From the NCBI GenBank assembly GCA_018713515.1, contig DVOO01000027.1, positions 1-64,000 on the forward strand: a stretch of 64,000 nt of DNA, written 5' to 3'. The stretch's first letter is position 1, and each line of letters opens with the position of its first letter. Below are positions 16,257 to 24,806 of the stretch, one piece after another. The position numbers and the translations under genes are program-made. Below the pieces are notes generated by a model. That model worked only from the letters and a program-made list of their open reading frames with translations, made no database searches and was not told the DNA's origin. The stretch comes from Candidatus Scatomonas pullistercoris (GTDB taxonomy: Bacteria > Bacillota > Clostridia > Lachnospirales > Lachnospiraceae).

Positions 16257-16895
16257 AAACAGATCCGGAAGCTTCAGGAGCAGCATCAGCGCTGCCCCGG
16301 CCAGAAAACCGCCCAGATGCGCAAATCCGTCCACTCCCACGGACTGAAAGCCGACCCACAGAGAGAGAAGGGCCATGATCAGCACGCGGGGAAGGGTCAG
16401 GTCCTCCAGCCTTCCCCGGTGAAGCAGAATCAGCACGATCAGGCCCCCCAGCACTGCGAAGACAGCGCCGGAAGCCCCTGCCGATACCGTGTCCTGCCCC
16501 TGCTGCAGATCCTGCAGGTAAGAAAACAGGCTGGCCAGAAAGCCGCCGGCCAGATACAGGATCAAATAGCGTACTTTCCCAATAAAACGTTCTACATAAT
16601 CTCCCAGAAAGAAGAGGAGCAGCATGTTGTTCAGCAGATGCTGAAAGCCAAAATGCAGAAACATACAGGTAAACAGCCGGTAATATTCTCCAGCCTGTAT
16701 CAGCGGTGTATACGCCGCGCCCCAGCGGATCATTTGGGCCGTATCCCCGGTGCTTCCGGTCAGCTCCACCAGCAGAAAAAGAAGCAGATTGACGCCGATC
16801 AGACAGAGGTTGGCCCAGCTTTTATCCTTTCGTTTTATCATCCTGTCTATAATATCTTCATTGGAACTGTCGTATTGCCCCGGTCCGTATCCCAT
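16242..16895 (-). CDS. rhomboid intramembrane serine protease
   Basis: The 217-aa membrane protein has the rhomboid core of six helices. The catalytic serine is S142 in GASGAVF and the base is H193 in GFAHLGG; the H86/N89-N90 motif of helix 2 (HLLNN) stabilises the transition state. Rhomboids cut membrane-spanning substrates within the bilayer. The gene lies just after the Tad operon on the same strand, with 37 bases between, so read-through is possible; a role in trimming pilus components is speculative. Confidence 0.92.
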   Translation of the reverse strand: MGYGPGQYDSSNEDIIDRMIKRKDKSWANLCLIGVNLLLFLLVELTGSTGDTAQMIRWGAAYTPLIQAGEYYRLFTCMFLHFGFQHLLNNMLLLFFLGDYVERFIGKVRYLILYLAGGFLASLFSYLQDLQQGQDTVSAGASGAVFAVLGGLIVLILLHRGRLEDLTLPRVLIMALLSLWVGFQSVGVDGFAHLGGFLAGAALMLLLKLPDLFSGRR

Positions 16896-16932
16896 TTTGC
16901 CGCCTCTGCTTTCTTTATGATGTACTACTATA

Positions 16933-18219
16933 CTACTTTCTGTACAGGTACGTCAAATCGGCAAACCGGATCTTATCTCCATCCTGCAGAGGTTCCATCT
17001 GCTCCGCGCCAAGAAGGGTTTCGTTTACCCAGGTTCCGTTTCTGGAATTGAGGTCTCCCAGCTCATACGTCTCGCCGTTCCAGACCAGCCGGGCATGCAG
17101 CCGGCTGACCGCGGACGAGGGGAGCTGCAGGTCCGCATACTGTCCGCTTTTTCCCAGCAGGATTACCTGCCGGTCCAGCAGAAAATTCCTGCCGCCGGCC
17201 AGCGGGATCAGCGCCCCCTGACACCTCTTCTCTTCCGGTCCCATGTATACGGTCTTTTCTGCCTCTGCCTGTTCTTCTATTTCTTCCATTTCTTTCTCCT
17301 CCTGGAATTCCTCCTGTCCGCCGCAGACTGCCGTCTGTTTCTCTTCTTCCGTTTTCTCCGGTTTCCGCTTCCGTATAAAATAAGGGATACATACCGCAGC
17401 AGTCAGCGCGGCTCCCGCGCCGATACCGGCCGGAAGCGCTCCCATCCAGGCCAGCCCGGCTGCCAGCAGCACAGACACCAGAACAGCTCCCGCGGGAACG
17501 GCCGCTCTCTTCCAGTCCGGTGGCGTCTCTTCTTCCTCCTGCCTGAAAAAGGATTCCAGCATTGCTTCCCCCGTCTCTGCCTGTGTGGGATCAGGGCCGG
17601 AATTCCTCCGGGACCTGTCCGGCTCTTCTTCCCGGAGCTCTCCTCCCTGTCCCTCTCCCGGTGCATGCAGGCTTTCCCGGCCTCCCCGCAGCAGCGCCCG
17701 GACTGCATCTGCCGTGAAGTCTCCTTTTACCGCCAGCTGATAAAAGGCATAGCCCAGCACCACGCCCTCCCGGTCCTGATTGTCCAGGCGCGGAAGCAGG
17801 AATTCACTGAATTCCCGAAGCTGCTGCCCGAAGGCCGTTCCATATCCCGGAAGATAACAGAACCATATCTTCTCTTTTTCTGCATCGGTATATATAAAAC
17901 GTGCGTTCAGAACAAGGTTATCCATACACAGCAGGTAATTCTTCAATGTTTCCAGCGCCTCCACCAGGCTTTCCAACAGCAGCGCCAGCTCTTTTCCGAC
18001 AACCCTTCGGTGCTGGAACAATACCTCCAGCGACTGCCTGGATGTAATATCGTAGTAAAACAGTAGGCTGCCGTCCATCTGGTGTACCCTGCAGGGAAGA
18101 AAGCCCTCCAGTTCATTGGCCATAAGCATACGTACCTGGTAGGAAGCGATATCCGGCTGCTGTTCCGCCGCCAGTACCAGACTGTTGCTGTTCAGATCTC
18201 TTCGATAATCCACCTTCAT
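16933..18219 (-). CDS. DUF6382-like protein with C-terminal FHA domain, Tad cluster
   Basis: The 428-aa protein has an N-terminal domain (about 1-175, DUF6382-like by pattern), a membrane region of one or two helices (about 235-275), and a C-terminal FHA domain (about 335-428: LLGKSGQYADLQL, SRLHARL, DLNSRNGTWVN) that binds phosphothreonine peptides. It is the last gene of the Tad pilus operon, where it would link assembly to a Ser/Thr kinase signal. No kinase is in the window. It begins six bases after the TadE-like gene. Confidence 0.82.
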   Translation of the reverse strand: MKVDYRRDLNSNSLVLAAEQQPDIASYQVRMLMANELEGFLPCRVHQMDGSLLFYYDITSRQSLEVLFQHRRVVGKELALLLESLVEALETLKNYLLCMDNLVLNARFIYTDAEKEKIWFCYLPGYGTAFGQQLREFSEFLLPRLDNQDREGVVLGYAFYQLAVKGDFTADAVRALLRGGRESLHAPGEGQGGELREEEPDRSRRNSGPDPTQAETGEAMLESFFRQEEEETPPDWKRAAVPAGAVLVSVLLAAGLAWMGALPAGIGAGAALTAAVCIPYFIRKRKPEKTEEEKQTAVCGGQEEFQEEKEMEEIEEQAEAEKTVYMGPEEKRCQGALIPLAGGRNFLLDRQVILLGKSGQYADLQLPSSAVSRLHARLVWNGETYELGDLNSRNGTWVNETLLGAEQMEPLQDGDKIRFADLTYLYRK

Positions 18220-18225
18220 ACGCTT

Positions 18226-18672
18226 CTACTCCATGATCCCGGCTGTCATCTGCAGTACCCTGTGCTTTCGCAGAAAGCTCACGGGCCGCACTCTCTGTGC
18301 CTCTGCCGCCGCTTCATATTCCAGAATCTTCCGGCTTCCCAGAGAAAACACCTGCCCGGTCAGGCGGATCTCCATACCCTCCCCGGCTTCCCTGATCCAG
18401 TGCCCGGGAAGCTCCCCTGGCATAATCTGCTCTTCCAGCCTGGCCTCAAGCTTTTCTCCTGCCAGAGCTGCCGGTCCGGCGCCCTCCTGCTGTCCCTCCC
18501 TGCCGTTTCCGGCCAGAACCGCTTCCCAGGCAGCCGCCTGGTACCAAACCCGGTTATGCACATAAAAATTGATTGCCAGCAAAAGCCCTGTGCAGAACCA
18601 TGCCATGGGTACCACAAAGGCGGCTTCCACCGTAAAACTCCCTCTTTTCCATCGGATTCTTTTCAATTCCAC
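18226..18672 (-). CDS. TadE-like minor pseudopilin
   Basis: This 148-aa protein starts with the class III prepilin-like signal KRGSFTVEAAFVVPM, where the invariant glutamate follows the predicted cleavage, then one membrane helix and an outer domain. It would be a minor pilin or pseudopilin. No ATG is available; I chose GTG 18672, spaced from AAAGGA, and TTG 18666 is an alternative. Both overlap the end of the prepilin peptidase gene, so translation is coupled. A longer frame to 18837 has no ribosome-binding site and would be antisense-like sequence. Confidence 0.8.
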   Translation of the reverse strand: MELKRIRWKRGSFTVEAAFVVPMAWFCTGLLLAINFYVHNRVWYQAAAWEAVLAGNGREGQQEGAGPAALAGEKLEARLEEQIMPGELPGHWIREAGEGMEIRLTGQVFSLGSRKILEYEAAAEAQRVRPVSFLRKHRVLQMTAGIME

Positions 18673-19073
18673 CAGATCCTTTCTATTATGTACGCTGCCG
18701 CCAGACAGGGAAGAAAGGGAAATTCCCCCTCCCCTCCGCGTCTTCGGCTGATTATCCCGGCGGGAATCCCCAAGAGAAGACCCAGACTGGACACAGCCAG
18801 AATCTCCGGCAGTCCCAGACAGATTCCGCCGGCACACAGAACTAGGCCGTCTCCGGCTCCGACCTTTCCCCTGCTCAAAAAAGCGGCTCCCAGAAAGGCC
18901 GCACCCGGCAAAAAAGACGGCAGCAGGGCTGGAACGGGCTCCTCCCTCAGGCGGAATACCGCGGCCAGAATTCCAGCGCCCACTGTTATTTTGGGAAAAA
19001 TTTCTTTTTTCCGGACATCTCTCCAGGTATTCAGCAGCAGAACCGCGGACCAGAGAAAACGCAGGCCGGTCAT
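18663..19073 (-). CDS. A24-type prepilin peptidase, first of two in the Tad operon
   Basis: The 136-aa membrane protein has the two catalytic aspartates of type IV prepilin peptidases: D19 (NTWRDVRKKEI) and D75 in GAGD. These aspartyl enzymes cut prepilin leaders at the inner face of the membrane. It lacks the N-terminal methylase region, as TadV/CpaA types do. Its ATG overlaps the preceding stop in ATGA, and the following pseudopilin gene overlaps its end. A second peptidase opens the same operon at 25822. Confidence 0.85.
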   Translation of the reverse strand: MTGLRFLWSAVLLLNTWRDVRKKEIFPKITVGAGILAAVFRLREEPVPALLPSFLPGAAFLGAAFLSRGKVGAGDGLVLCAGGICLGLPEILAVSSLGLLLGIPAGIISRRRGGEGEFPFLPCLAAAYIIERIWWN

Positions 19074-19891
19074 GCGGCTACCTCCGCGTCCAGCGCGCTG
19101 CACCGGCTGCAGCAGGAAAGTCCCCGGACCTCCTCCAGCTCCACCATCCGGATACTCCTTTTCAGCCCGCTGCACTCCAGGGAATTATGATAGCAATCTC
19201 CCTGCTCCGTCACATACAGAAGAGCGTTTTCCGCCCCGCCGCCCACGCATTTTTCGCAGGCACGGTACCGGCTTCCCTGGCTGTTTCTGGCCGCCTGTAC
19301 CGCATGGGCGGGAAGCTGCCGGATACGGAGGGAAAGATGGGTGCAGCGGGATGTTGTGTGGTACACGCTCTCATGGGCGGTGACATAGACCAGCACCGGC
19401 GCTTCCTCCGGAACCGCCTCCGCCTTTTCTCTCTGACGGCCTACCCAGGCGTGAACTCTTCCCCGGCAGGCCACACGCACCCTGGGAAGCTGAAAGGGCA
19501 GGAAAGGAACCTGCCACTCCGCATATTCCACCAGATCGATGACAGAAACTTCCAGATCCTCCCCGGCCCCGTGGGCATACATGCCCAGCCTCTCCGCCCT
19601 CTGCTGCAGCTCCGTTACCTTATCAATCCGCAAACTGTAAAGATCCATCATACAGATGCAGGCCAGCACGCCGAGGAAAAACAGCGGCAGTGACGCGGCA
19701 GCCTCCACAGTAAGGCTGCCCCTTCTGAAGATGCGGAAGGCTGCCCTTTTATTGGATGTCAGCCGGATTTCCACAGGGGAATGGAATAAATTTCCTGCCA
19801 TTTTTAGAAGAGAGATTTTTTTGATTTGATTGAATAGAGCCTTAAATAGAATTGTACATTTAGAGTTGAAGTTATCCAGATAAAAGGGCAC
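19070..19891 (-). CDS. TadE-like pseudopilin with two C-terminal metal-binding modules
   Basis: In this 273-aa protein the prepilin-like signal RRGSLTVEAAASLPL (57-71) and membrane helix are preceded by an unusually long 56-residue lead. After a middle domain come two tandem modules, one with H178, C183, C212 and C215 and one with H235, C240, C261 and C264, each opened by a VYVT-type strand. The H-x4-C...C-x2-C pattern suggests one zinc per module; the nuclease at 7871 ends with a relative. The start is GTG 19891, after AAGGAGG; the first internal ATG would have no ribosome-binding site. Confidence 0.8.
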   Translation of the reverse strand: MPFYLDNFNSKCTILFKALFNQIKKISLLKMAGNLFHSPVEIRLTSNKRAAFRIFRRGSLTVEAAASLPLFFLGVLACICMMDLYSLRIDKVTELQQRAERLGMYAHGAGEDLEVSVIDLVEYAEWQVPFLPFQLPRVRVACRGRVHAWVGRQREKAEAVPEEAPVLVYVTAHESVYHTTSRCTHLSLRIRQLPAHAVQAARNSQGSRYRACEKCVGGGAENALLYVTEQGDCYHNSLECSGLKRSIRMVELEEVRGLSCCSRCSALDAEVAA

Positions 19892-19907
19892 CCTTCCGCA
19901 CCTCCTT

Positions 19908-21413
19908 TCATTCTTCCATATCGTATCCGTAGCTGCGGACCAGAGAAATCTCCTGCCCGTCTACTTTTCCGCTCAGCCGAATCTCCAGAACATCCAGGCA
20001 GGAATCCAGAGAAAAACCGGTTCTTCCGCGTCGGACCCGGATGTTATATTCTGTCAGATCCATAGCCGCATCTGCCAGGCTGCCGCTGTTTTCCGCCAGC
20101 AGCAGGATGCGCAGATACCAGCGATAATCCAGCCCCTTCTCACTGCTTTTTCCTTCCCCCTGCCCGCCCAACAGCAGGGTCCCCAAAGATCCCAGGGACA
20201 GCTGCCAGGATTCCTTATCCTTCAGGAGCGGAATTTTTCCTCCGCTCAACAAAGTTTTCAGATCCATAATGCTCTCCCCGTAGGCCCAGCACAGCTTCAG
20301 CGCCACCGCTATCAGATCCTTCATCTCCGGAACCAGAAGCACGGTGCTCAGAATCAGAGCGGCCTGATCTGCCTGCGCTCCCTTTTCACTGTCCGTCATA
20401 AGGAACAGGAAATTAGATCCTTCCCGGATCAGCAGCAGCTTCGTCAGGACACTTTTTAAATTCTCAATATCACTGTCTTTCCCTCCGAGCGCATATTCCA
20501 CCTGATATTTCAATCCTTCTCCCTGCTCATCACTGGTATAGCAGGGAAAGTTTTCCACCAGAAATTCCAGAAGCAGAATCTTATCCACCAGTCCATCTTC
20601 CGCATTCTGTACCATGCCCATCCCCTGCTGCAGCGCCCTGCCGCTCACCAGAGCGTCCTGTTCCAGAGAGAATCCGGAAAGCTTTGTTACATCCGGAACC
20701 GCCGCGCTTAAAAGTCCCAGTTTCCGGATGCTGCGGGCAATCTCAATAGGATTTTCAAAGTCCTCCGGCTCCGGGCTCTCTTCCCCGGACTCTGCTGTCA
20801 AAACAGGAACTGACGGGGCACGGTATAATACGGCTGTCTCTGCCTCCTCCGGCTCTGTCTGCTTCTTCAGTGCTTCATATTCCTCCATGGTTCCTTCCGG
20901 ATCCGCAGATTCCCAGTATGCCGCCTGCTGCTCCGCCGTATCCAGCTGCTCCGTTAATTGGTCCTTCAGCGTCTCCAGGGCCCGAACCCCCAGCGTGTCC
21001 TTCATAACCCTGCTGACCTGCCTCTGAAATGCCGCTCCCCCGTTGTCGGTTGCCAGCAGATACCCGGTAGGCTCACAGCCGGTCAGCTCCAGGCCGGAAA
21101 GACCTTTTTCGGCGGCCAGGATGCTTTCCTTTCCGGGATCTACAATATATCCGGCCGCTTCCTCCACCTCACGGCAGAGAGCTCCAAGCTGAAGATCCCG
21201 GCCGCTGTAGCCTCCGTCCAGAAACAAAAGTCCGTAGTCTTCCCAGAGATCCCTGTCATACTGGGCAAACAGCGAGTACAGGCCCTGCTCCGCCGCGCTG
21301 GAAATCAGGACACGCCCCTCCGCGATCCGCACAGACCGTATGCTGTACAGAACCAGAGACAGAATTATCCCCAAAACCAGGCACAGCTGAAGGGTAATGC
21401 TTCCCCGTTTCAT
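19908..21413 (-). CDS. DUF5702-like Tad-associated membrane protein
   Basis: The 501-aa protein has an N-terminal signal-anchor that looks prepilin-like (KRGSITLQLCLVLGIILSL) and a large outer domain of about 470 residues, with the pattern YDRDLWEDYGLLFLD near residue 55 that I associate with DUF5702. The family is found in clostridial Tad operons and probably forms a minor pilin or tip protein; the function is not established. Its ATG overlaps the stop of the Flp-like pilin gene (TGATG). Confidence 0.78.
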   Translation of the reverse strand: MKRGSITLQLCLVLGIILSLVLYSIRSVRIAEGRVLISSAAEQGLYSLFAQYDRDLWEDYGLLFLDGGYSGRDLQLGALCREVEEAAGYIVDPGKESILAAEKGLSGLELTGCEPTGYLLATDNGGAAFQRQVSRVMKDTLGVRALETLKDQLTEQLDTAEQQAAYWESADPEGTMEEYEALKKQTEPEEAETAVLYRAPSVPVLTAESGEESPEPEDFENPIEIARSIRKLGLLSAAVPDVTKLSGFSLEQDALVSGRALQQGMGMVQNAEDGLVDKILLLEFLVENFPCYTSDEQGEGLKYQVEYALGGKDSDIENLKSVLTKLLLIREGSNFLFLMTDSEKGAQADQAALILSTVLLVPEMKDLIAVALKLCWAYGESIMDLKTLLSGGKIPLLKDKESWQLSLGSLGTLLLGGQGEGKSSEKGLDYRWYLRILLLAENSGSLADAAMDLTEYNIRVRRGRTGFSLDSCLDVLEIRLSGKVDGQEISLVRSYGYDMEE

Positions 21414-21580
21414 CAGACACTGTTGCTCTGATTGGTGATCTTATCCAGAATACTTCTGACCAGACTTGTAAGCTGATCGCGGAAAATAATCACAAGTCCG
21501 ATCAAGACCACCAAAATCAGTATCACTTCTACAACCCCCACTGCATCTTCTTCCTTCCAGAAACTCTTTAATTCCCCCAT
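21413..21580 (-). CDS. Flp1-like major pilin
   Basis: This 55-aa protein reads MGELKSFWKEEDAVGVVEVI and continues with a hydrophobic helix (LILVVLIGLVII) and a short polar tail. That is the layout of Flp1-like pilins: charged leader, small residues with a glutamate at the helix start, one helix. It would be processed by a prepilin peptidase of the operon and polymerised into the pilus. AAAGGAGG precedes the ATG. It sits between tadC and the DUF5702 gene, overlapping the latter by one base. Confidence 0.85.
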   Translation of the reverse strand: MGELKSFWKEEDAVGVVEVILILVVLIGLVIIFRDQLTSLVRSILDKITNQSNSV

Positions 21581-21610
21581 ACATACCTCCTTTCTGTATT
21601 TATTTCCTGG

Positions 21611-22858
21611 CTACAGGGACAGGAACGCAGGCACAATTACAAGGATCAGCACCACCAGCAGCATCATTCCCATGGGCAGGAGCAGCCGGGTAGCAGCTTT
21701 CTCTCCTTCTGCCCGGGCTCTGCGCCTCCGCTCTTCCAGAGCAGCCCGTACCTCCTGCTCCATCAGCGGAATCAGTTCCTTCTTCCCTTTTTTCAGATTT
21801 TGAATCAGCAGCACGGACAGATTTTTGTAATCCGCCAGCCGGCTTCTTTCTCCCAGATGCTCATAGGCCTCCAGCTCTGATTTTCCTCCTTCCATTTCAT
21901 AATACGTACAGGCGATTTCCTCATAGGCCGGCTTTTTTTCTGTTCTGCCCAGCTGCAGCTGTTTTCTGTAATCAGCGGTAATTTTTCCGAAAATTCTGCG
22001 CATGCTCATGCCCGCGCCCAGCAGAAGCTGTATTCTGCCGACAATCTCCGGGTACTCCCGCTTCATCTCTTCCCGAAGCTTCTGTTCCTGCTTCCATGCG
22101 AGGTTCTTCCGGGAAACGGTCAGCAGAATACCGGCCGCAAGAAACAGCACCGCCACATAGCTGCCCGTCTTCTCCTTTTTCAGACGCCATTCCACCCTCT
22201 GCCCATCCACCGTATCCGGCAGACGGTAGGTTTTTCCATCGCCGCTTTCATTTAGAAGCCGGGCTTCTTCCAGCAGTTTCTGGGAAAAATCCTTTTGTTC
22301 CTCCGGCGGATATACCCGCAGCGTCCGTATATACAAAAGCTCTTCCTTCTGCAGCCTCAGTCTGCCCTCCAGCTCCACCTCCGCTCCTTCCTCCGGAATC
22401 TCTTCTCCCAGCCTGCCGCCGCTGTCCAGCAGGCCGGGATCCCCGCTCGTCCACCGGACCGTCACAGGAGAATCCCCGAAGTCGGCGGGAAGATACAGAT
22501 CCGACCGGACTTCTATCAGCGATGTGTTCTCCCCTAAAATCAGGCTGTCCAGCTGCCGGAGCTTGTCCTGCAGCAGCTCCTGTGTCTCGGAAGGCGTATA
22601 CTGCAGCTCCGGGATCTCCAGGGTAACCGATTCTCTCCGTCCCGCAGCGTCCTCCGCTTCCAGATGGATCTCCCGGGTTTCCCCTGCTTTCCGCTCCAGC
22701 TCTGTCAACGGCTGCTCCCCTGACAGCAGGCCGGCCGCCGTGACAATCATACCCAGGAGATTCCCGCAGAGCATCAGCAGGCCGATTTTTCTTTCCAGCC
22801 TTTTTTTCCGAAGGGCCAGAAAAATTCCTAGGAATATTACTCCGTGGAGTATCAGCAA
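21611..22858 (-). CDS. tadC: TadC-like type II secretion F protein with inserted outer domain
   Basis: The 415-aa protein has two N-terminal membrane helices, an outer domain of about 190 residues (about 50-240; YLPADFGDSPVTVRW) and then the T2SF part with a cytoplasmic helical bundle (about 260-390) and a C-terminal helix (LLLPMGMMLLVVLILVIV). TadB and TadC together form the inner-membrane platform driven by TadA. The outer domain is absent from proteobacterial TadC and is a clostridial addition. It starts 15 bases after tadB. Confidence 0.8.
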   Translation of the reverse strand: MLILHGVIFLGIFLALRKKRLERKIGLLMLCGNLLGMIVTAAGLLSGEQPLTELERKAGETREIHLEAEDAAGRRESVTLEIPELQYTPSETQELLQDKLRQLDSLILGENTSLIEVRSDLYLPADFGDSPVTVRWTSGDPGLLDSGGRLGEEIPEEGAEVELEGRLRLQKEELLYIRTLRVYPPEEQKDFSQKLLEEARLLNESGDGKTYRLPDTVDGQRVEWRLKKEKTGSYVAVLFLAAGILLTVSRKNLAWKQEQKLREEMKREYPEIVGRIQLLLGAGMSMRRIFGKITADYRKQLQLGRTEKKPAYEEIACTYYEMEGGKSELEAYEHLGERSRLADYKNLSVLLIQNLKKGKKELIPLMEQEVRAALEERRRRARAEGEKAATRLLLPMGMMLLVVLILVIVPAFLSL

Positions 22859-22873
22859 TCTTGCGCCTCCTCT

Positions 22874-23626
22874 CTATACCTGAATCCGCACGATCCGTTT
22901 TCCCAGCCAGAAGGCGCAGAGATAAATGGCCAGACAGATACTCATAATCAGAACTCCCGGCAGATTGCCATACATCTGTTCTACAAACCCGTGAAAAGAA
23001 AAGCGAAGATACAGGATAATTCCCACGGGAACCAGGCTCATAATCTGCTGTTCATATCTTCTGGCCGCCTGCGCGGCCTCGATTTCCTGTTCCGTATCAA
23101 TCCTCTCCCGGATGGTTCTTCCTGCCTCCTCCAGAATCTGATCCATTCTGCCTCCTGTCCGCTTGGCGATGGCCAGCACCTCGGCAAAATTCTTTATGTC
23201 TTCCACGCCGCTCCGCTCGCCAAGCTCCGCAAACAGGGTTTCCACAGGAATCTGAAGACTCAGCTGGGCTGTCATCCGCCGCAGCTCCGCGGCCAGTTCA
23301 TCCCCCTCCCCGTACAGCCCCCGCACATCTTTCCATGCTTCCGCCACCCCTTTTTCCACTGAATATCCGGCAGTGAGCGCCGTGTGAAGTGAAGCCAGAA
23401 AGTCTTTAAAATGGTATCCGAGCCTCTTTTTTCTCTCCTCCTTCATCTGACGCCTCTTTTCCGCCGCGTACCAGACGGCAATGGGTACTGCCGCCGGAAT
23501 TGCCGGAGGAGCGTGGTAGCACAGCCACACCACAAAAATCCCCAGGCCGCTTCCCTCCGTCAGATACCGCAGCCACTGGAGCGCGGAAAACCGGTACCGG
23601 TCATATTGGATTTTTCCCTTTTCCAT
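22874..23626 (-). CDS. tadB: TadB-like type II secretion F protein
   Basis: The 250-aa platform protein has N-terminal membrane helices (about 25-55), the T2SF cytoplasmic domain (FLASLHTALTAGYSVEKGV; FAEVLAIAKRTGGRMDQIL) and C-terminal membrane helices. Its ATG is preceded by AGGAGGAAGAGA and lies 26 bases inside the tadA gene, so the two are translationally coupled. Confidence 0.9.
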   Translation of the reverse strand: MEKGKIQYDRYRFSALQWLRYLTEGSGLGIFVVWLCYHAPPAIPAAVPIAVWYAAEKRRQMKEERKKRLGYHFKDFLASLHTALTAGYSVEKGVAEAWKDVRGLYGEGDELAAELRRMTAQLSLQIPVETLFAELGERSGVEDIKNFAEVLAIAKRTGGRMDQILEEAGRTIRERIDTEQEIEAAQAARRYEQQIMSLVPVGIILYLRFSFHGFVEQMYGNLPGVLIMSICLAIYLCAFWLGKRIVRIQV

Positions 23627-24806
23627 TCTCTTCCTCCTGCCATTTCTCCAGCTTCTCCCTCCGTTCCAGACAGCCGGAGGGCTCCAGAACCTGCTGCCTG
23701 TTCCTCCTGTACAGCGGCTGCACCTGTACTTCTCCCTGACGGATTCCCGTCACTTCTCCAATCTCCTGCACCCGACGCCTGCCGGAGCTGTCCCTTTCCA
23801 GATGAACCAGTATCTCAATCCCCGCAGCAATCTGTCTGCGGATTACCTGCTCCGACATCTGCCGGCCCATCAGCGCCATTGTCTCCAGCCGCCCGATCAT
23901 ATCCCGGATGCTGTTGGCATGGGCGCTGCCCAGGCTCCCCTCATGGCCGGTGTTCAGACAGTTGAGAAAATCCGCCGCTTCCGCCCCGCGGACCTCCCCG
24001 ATGATGATCCGCCCGGGCCGCATGCGCAGGGCTGTCCGGATCAGCTGCCGGATTCCAATCTCCTTTCCTCCCTGCAGTGTTTCCGGCCGTACCTCCAGCC
24101 TCACCAGATTTTCCGTACCCTGGAGCTGAAGCTCCGCCGTATCCTCAATCGTCACAATCCGCTCATCTTCCGGAATAAACCGGGACAGGGCGTTTAAGAA
24201 TGTAGTCTTTCCCGTGGAAGTGCCTCCTCCCACAAAAATTGTGTAGCGGGCCCGCACCAGGTTTTTCAGAAAATCCGCCGCCTCCGGCGTGATGCTGTCC
24301 CAGGCTGTCAGTATCTCCATGGTCACAGGTTTCTCCGGAAATTTCCGGATGGTCAGAGCTGGCCCGTTCAGCGCCACCGGCGCCATCACAACATTCACCC
24401 GTTCCCCGCCCTCCAGCCGCGCGTCCAAAATCGGCGTCTGTTCATTAACGGCGCGGTTGCAGCCGGCCGCGATCTGCTGAATCACATCCTCCAGACGTTC
24501 CGGCGCTGAAAAACATTTTTCCCACCGGTACAGCCTGCCCTTCCTCTCGTAAAAAATATTTCTGTACCCATTTACCATAATCTCCGTGATTTCCGGATCA
24601 TCCGCCAGTTCCTGCAGCACATCCAGTCCCCTGACGGAATAGAACAGCTCCCGTCCCAGCTCCTCCCGCTCTTTCAGGGTGAGAGGACGCCTCCCGCAGG
24701 AGAGCAGAAGCTCATCGATCCCCTCCCGGATCTCCCTTTCCTCCAGCTCTCTGTCCGTATCCAGGCGTTCCAGCAGCAGAGCGCGCATTTCATCAAAATA
24801 TTTCAC
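23601..24806 (-). CDS. tadA: TadA/CpaF pilus assembly ATPase
   Basis: The 401-aa ATPase of the type II/IV secretion family has Walker A GGGTSTGKTTFLNAL (about 211-225), an Asp-box/Walker B region RPGRIIIGEVRGAEA and the His box GHEGSLGSAHANS. The N-terminal part (about 1-140) is the usual CpaF substrate domain. It powers pilus polymerisation. The start GTG overlaps the tadZ stop (GTGA), and the 3' end overlaps tadB. Confidence 0.95.
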   Translation of the reverse strand: MKYFDEMRALLLERLDTDRELEEREIREGIDELLLSCGRRPLTLKEREELGRELFYSVRGLDVLQELADDPEITEIMVNGYRNIFYERKGRLYRWEKCFSAPERLEDVIQQIAAGCNRAVNEQTPILDARLEGGERVNVVMAPVALNGPALTIRKFPEKPVTMEILTAWDSITPEAADFLKNLVRARYTIFVGGGTSTGKTTFLNALSRFIPEDERIVTIEDTAELQLQGTENLVRLEVRPETLQGGKEIGIRQLIRTALRMRPGRIIIGEVRGAEAADFLNCLNTGHEGSLGSAHANSIRDMIGRLETMALMGRQMSEQVIRRQIAAGIEILVHLERDSSGRRRVQEIGEVTGIRQGEVQVQPLYRRNRQQVLEPSGCLERREKLEKWQEEENGKGKNPI

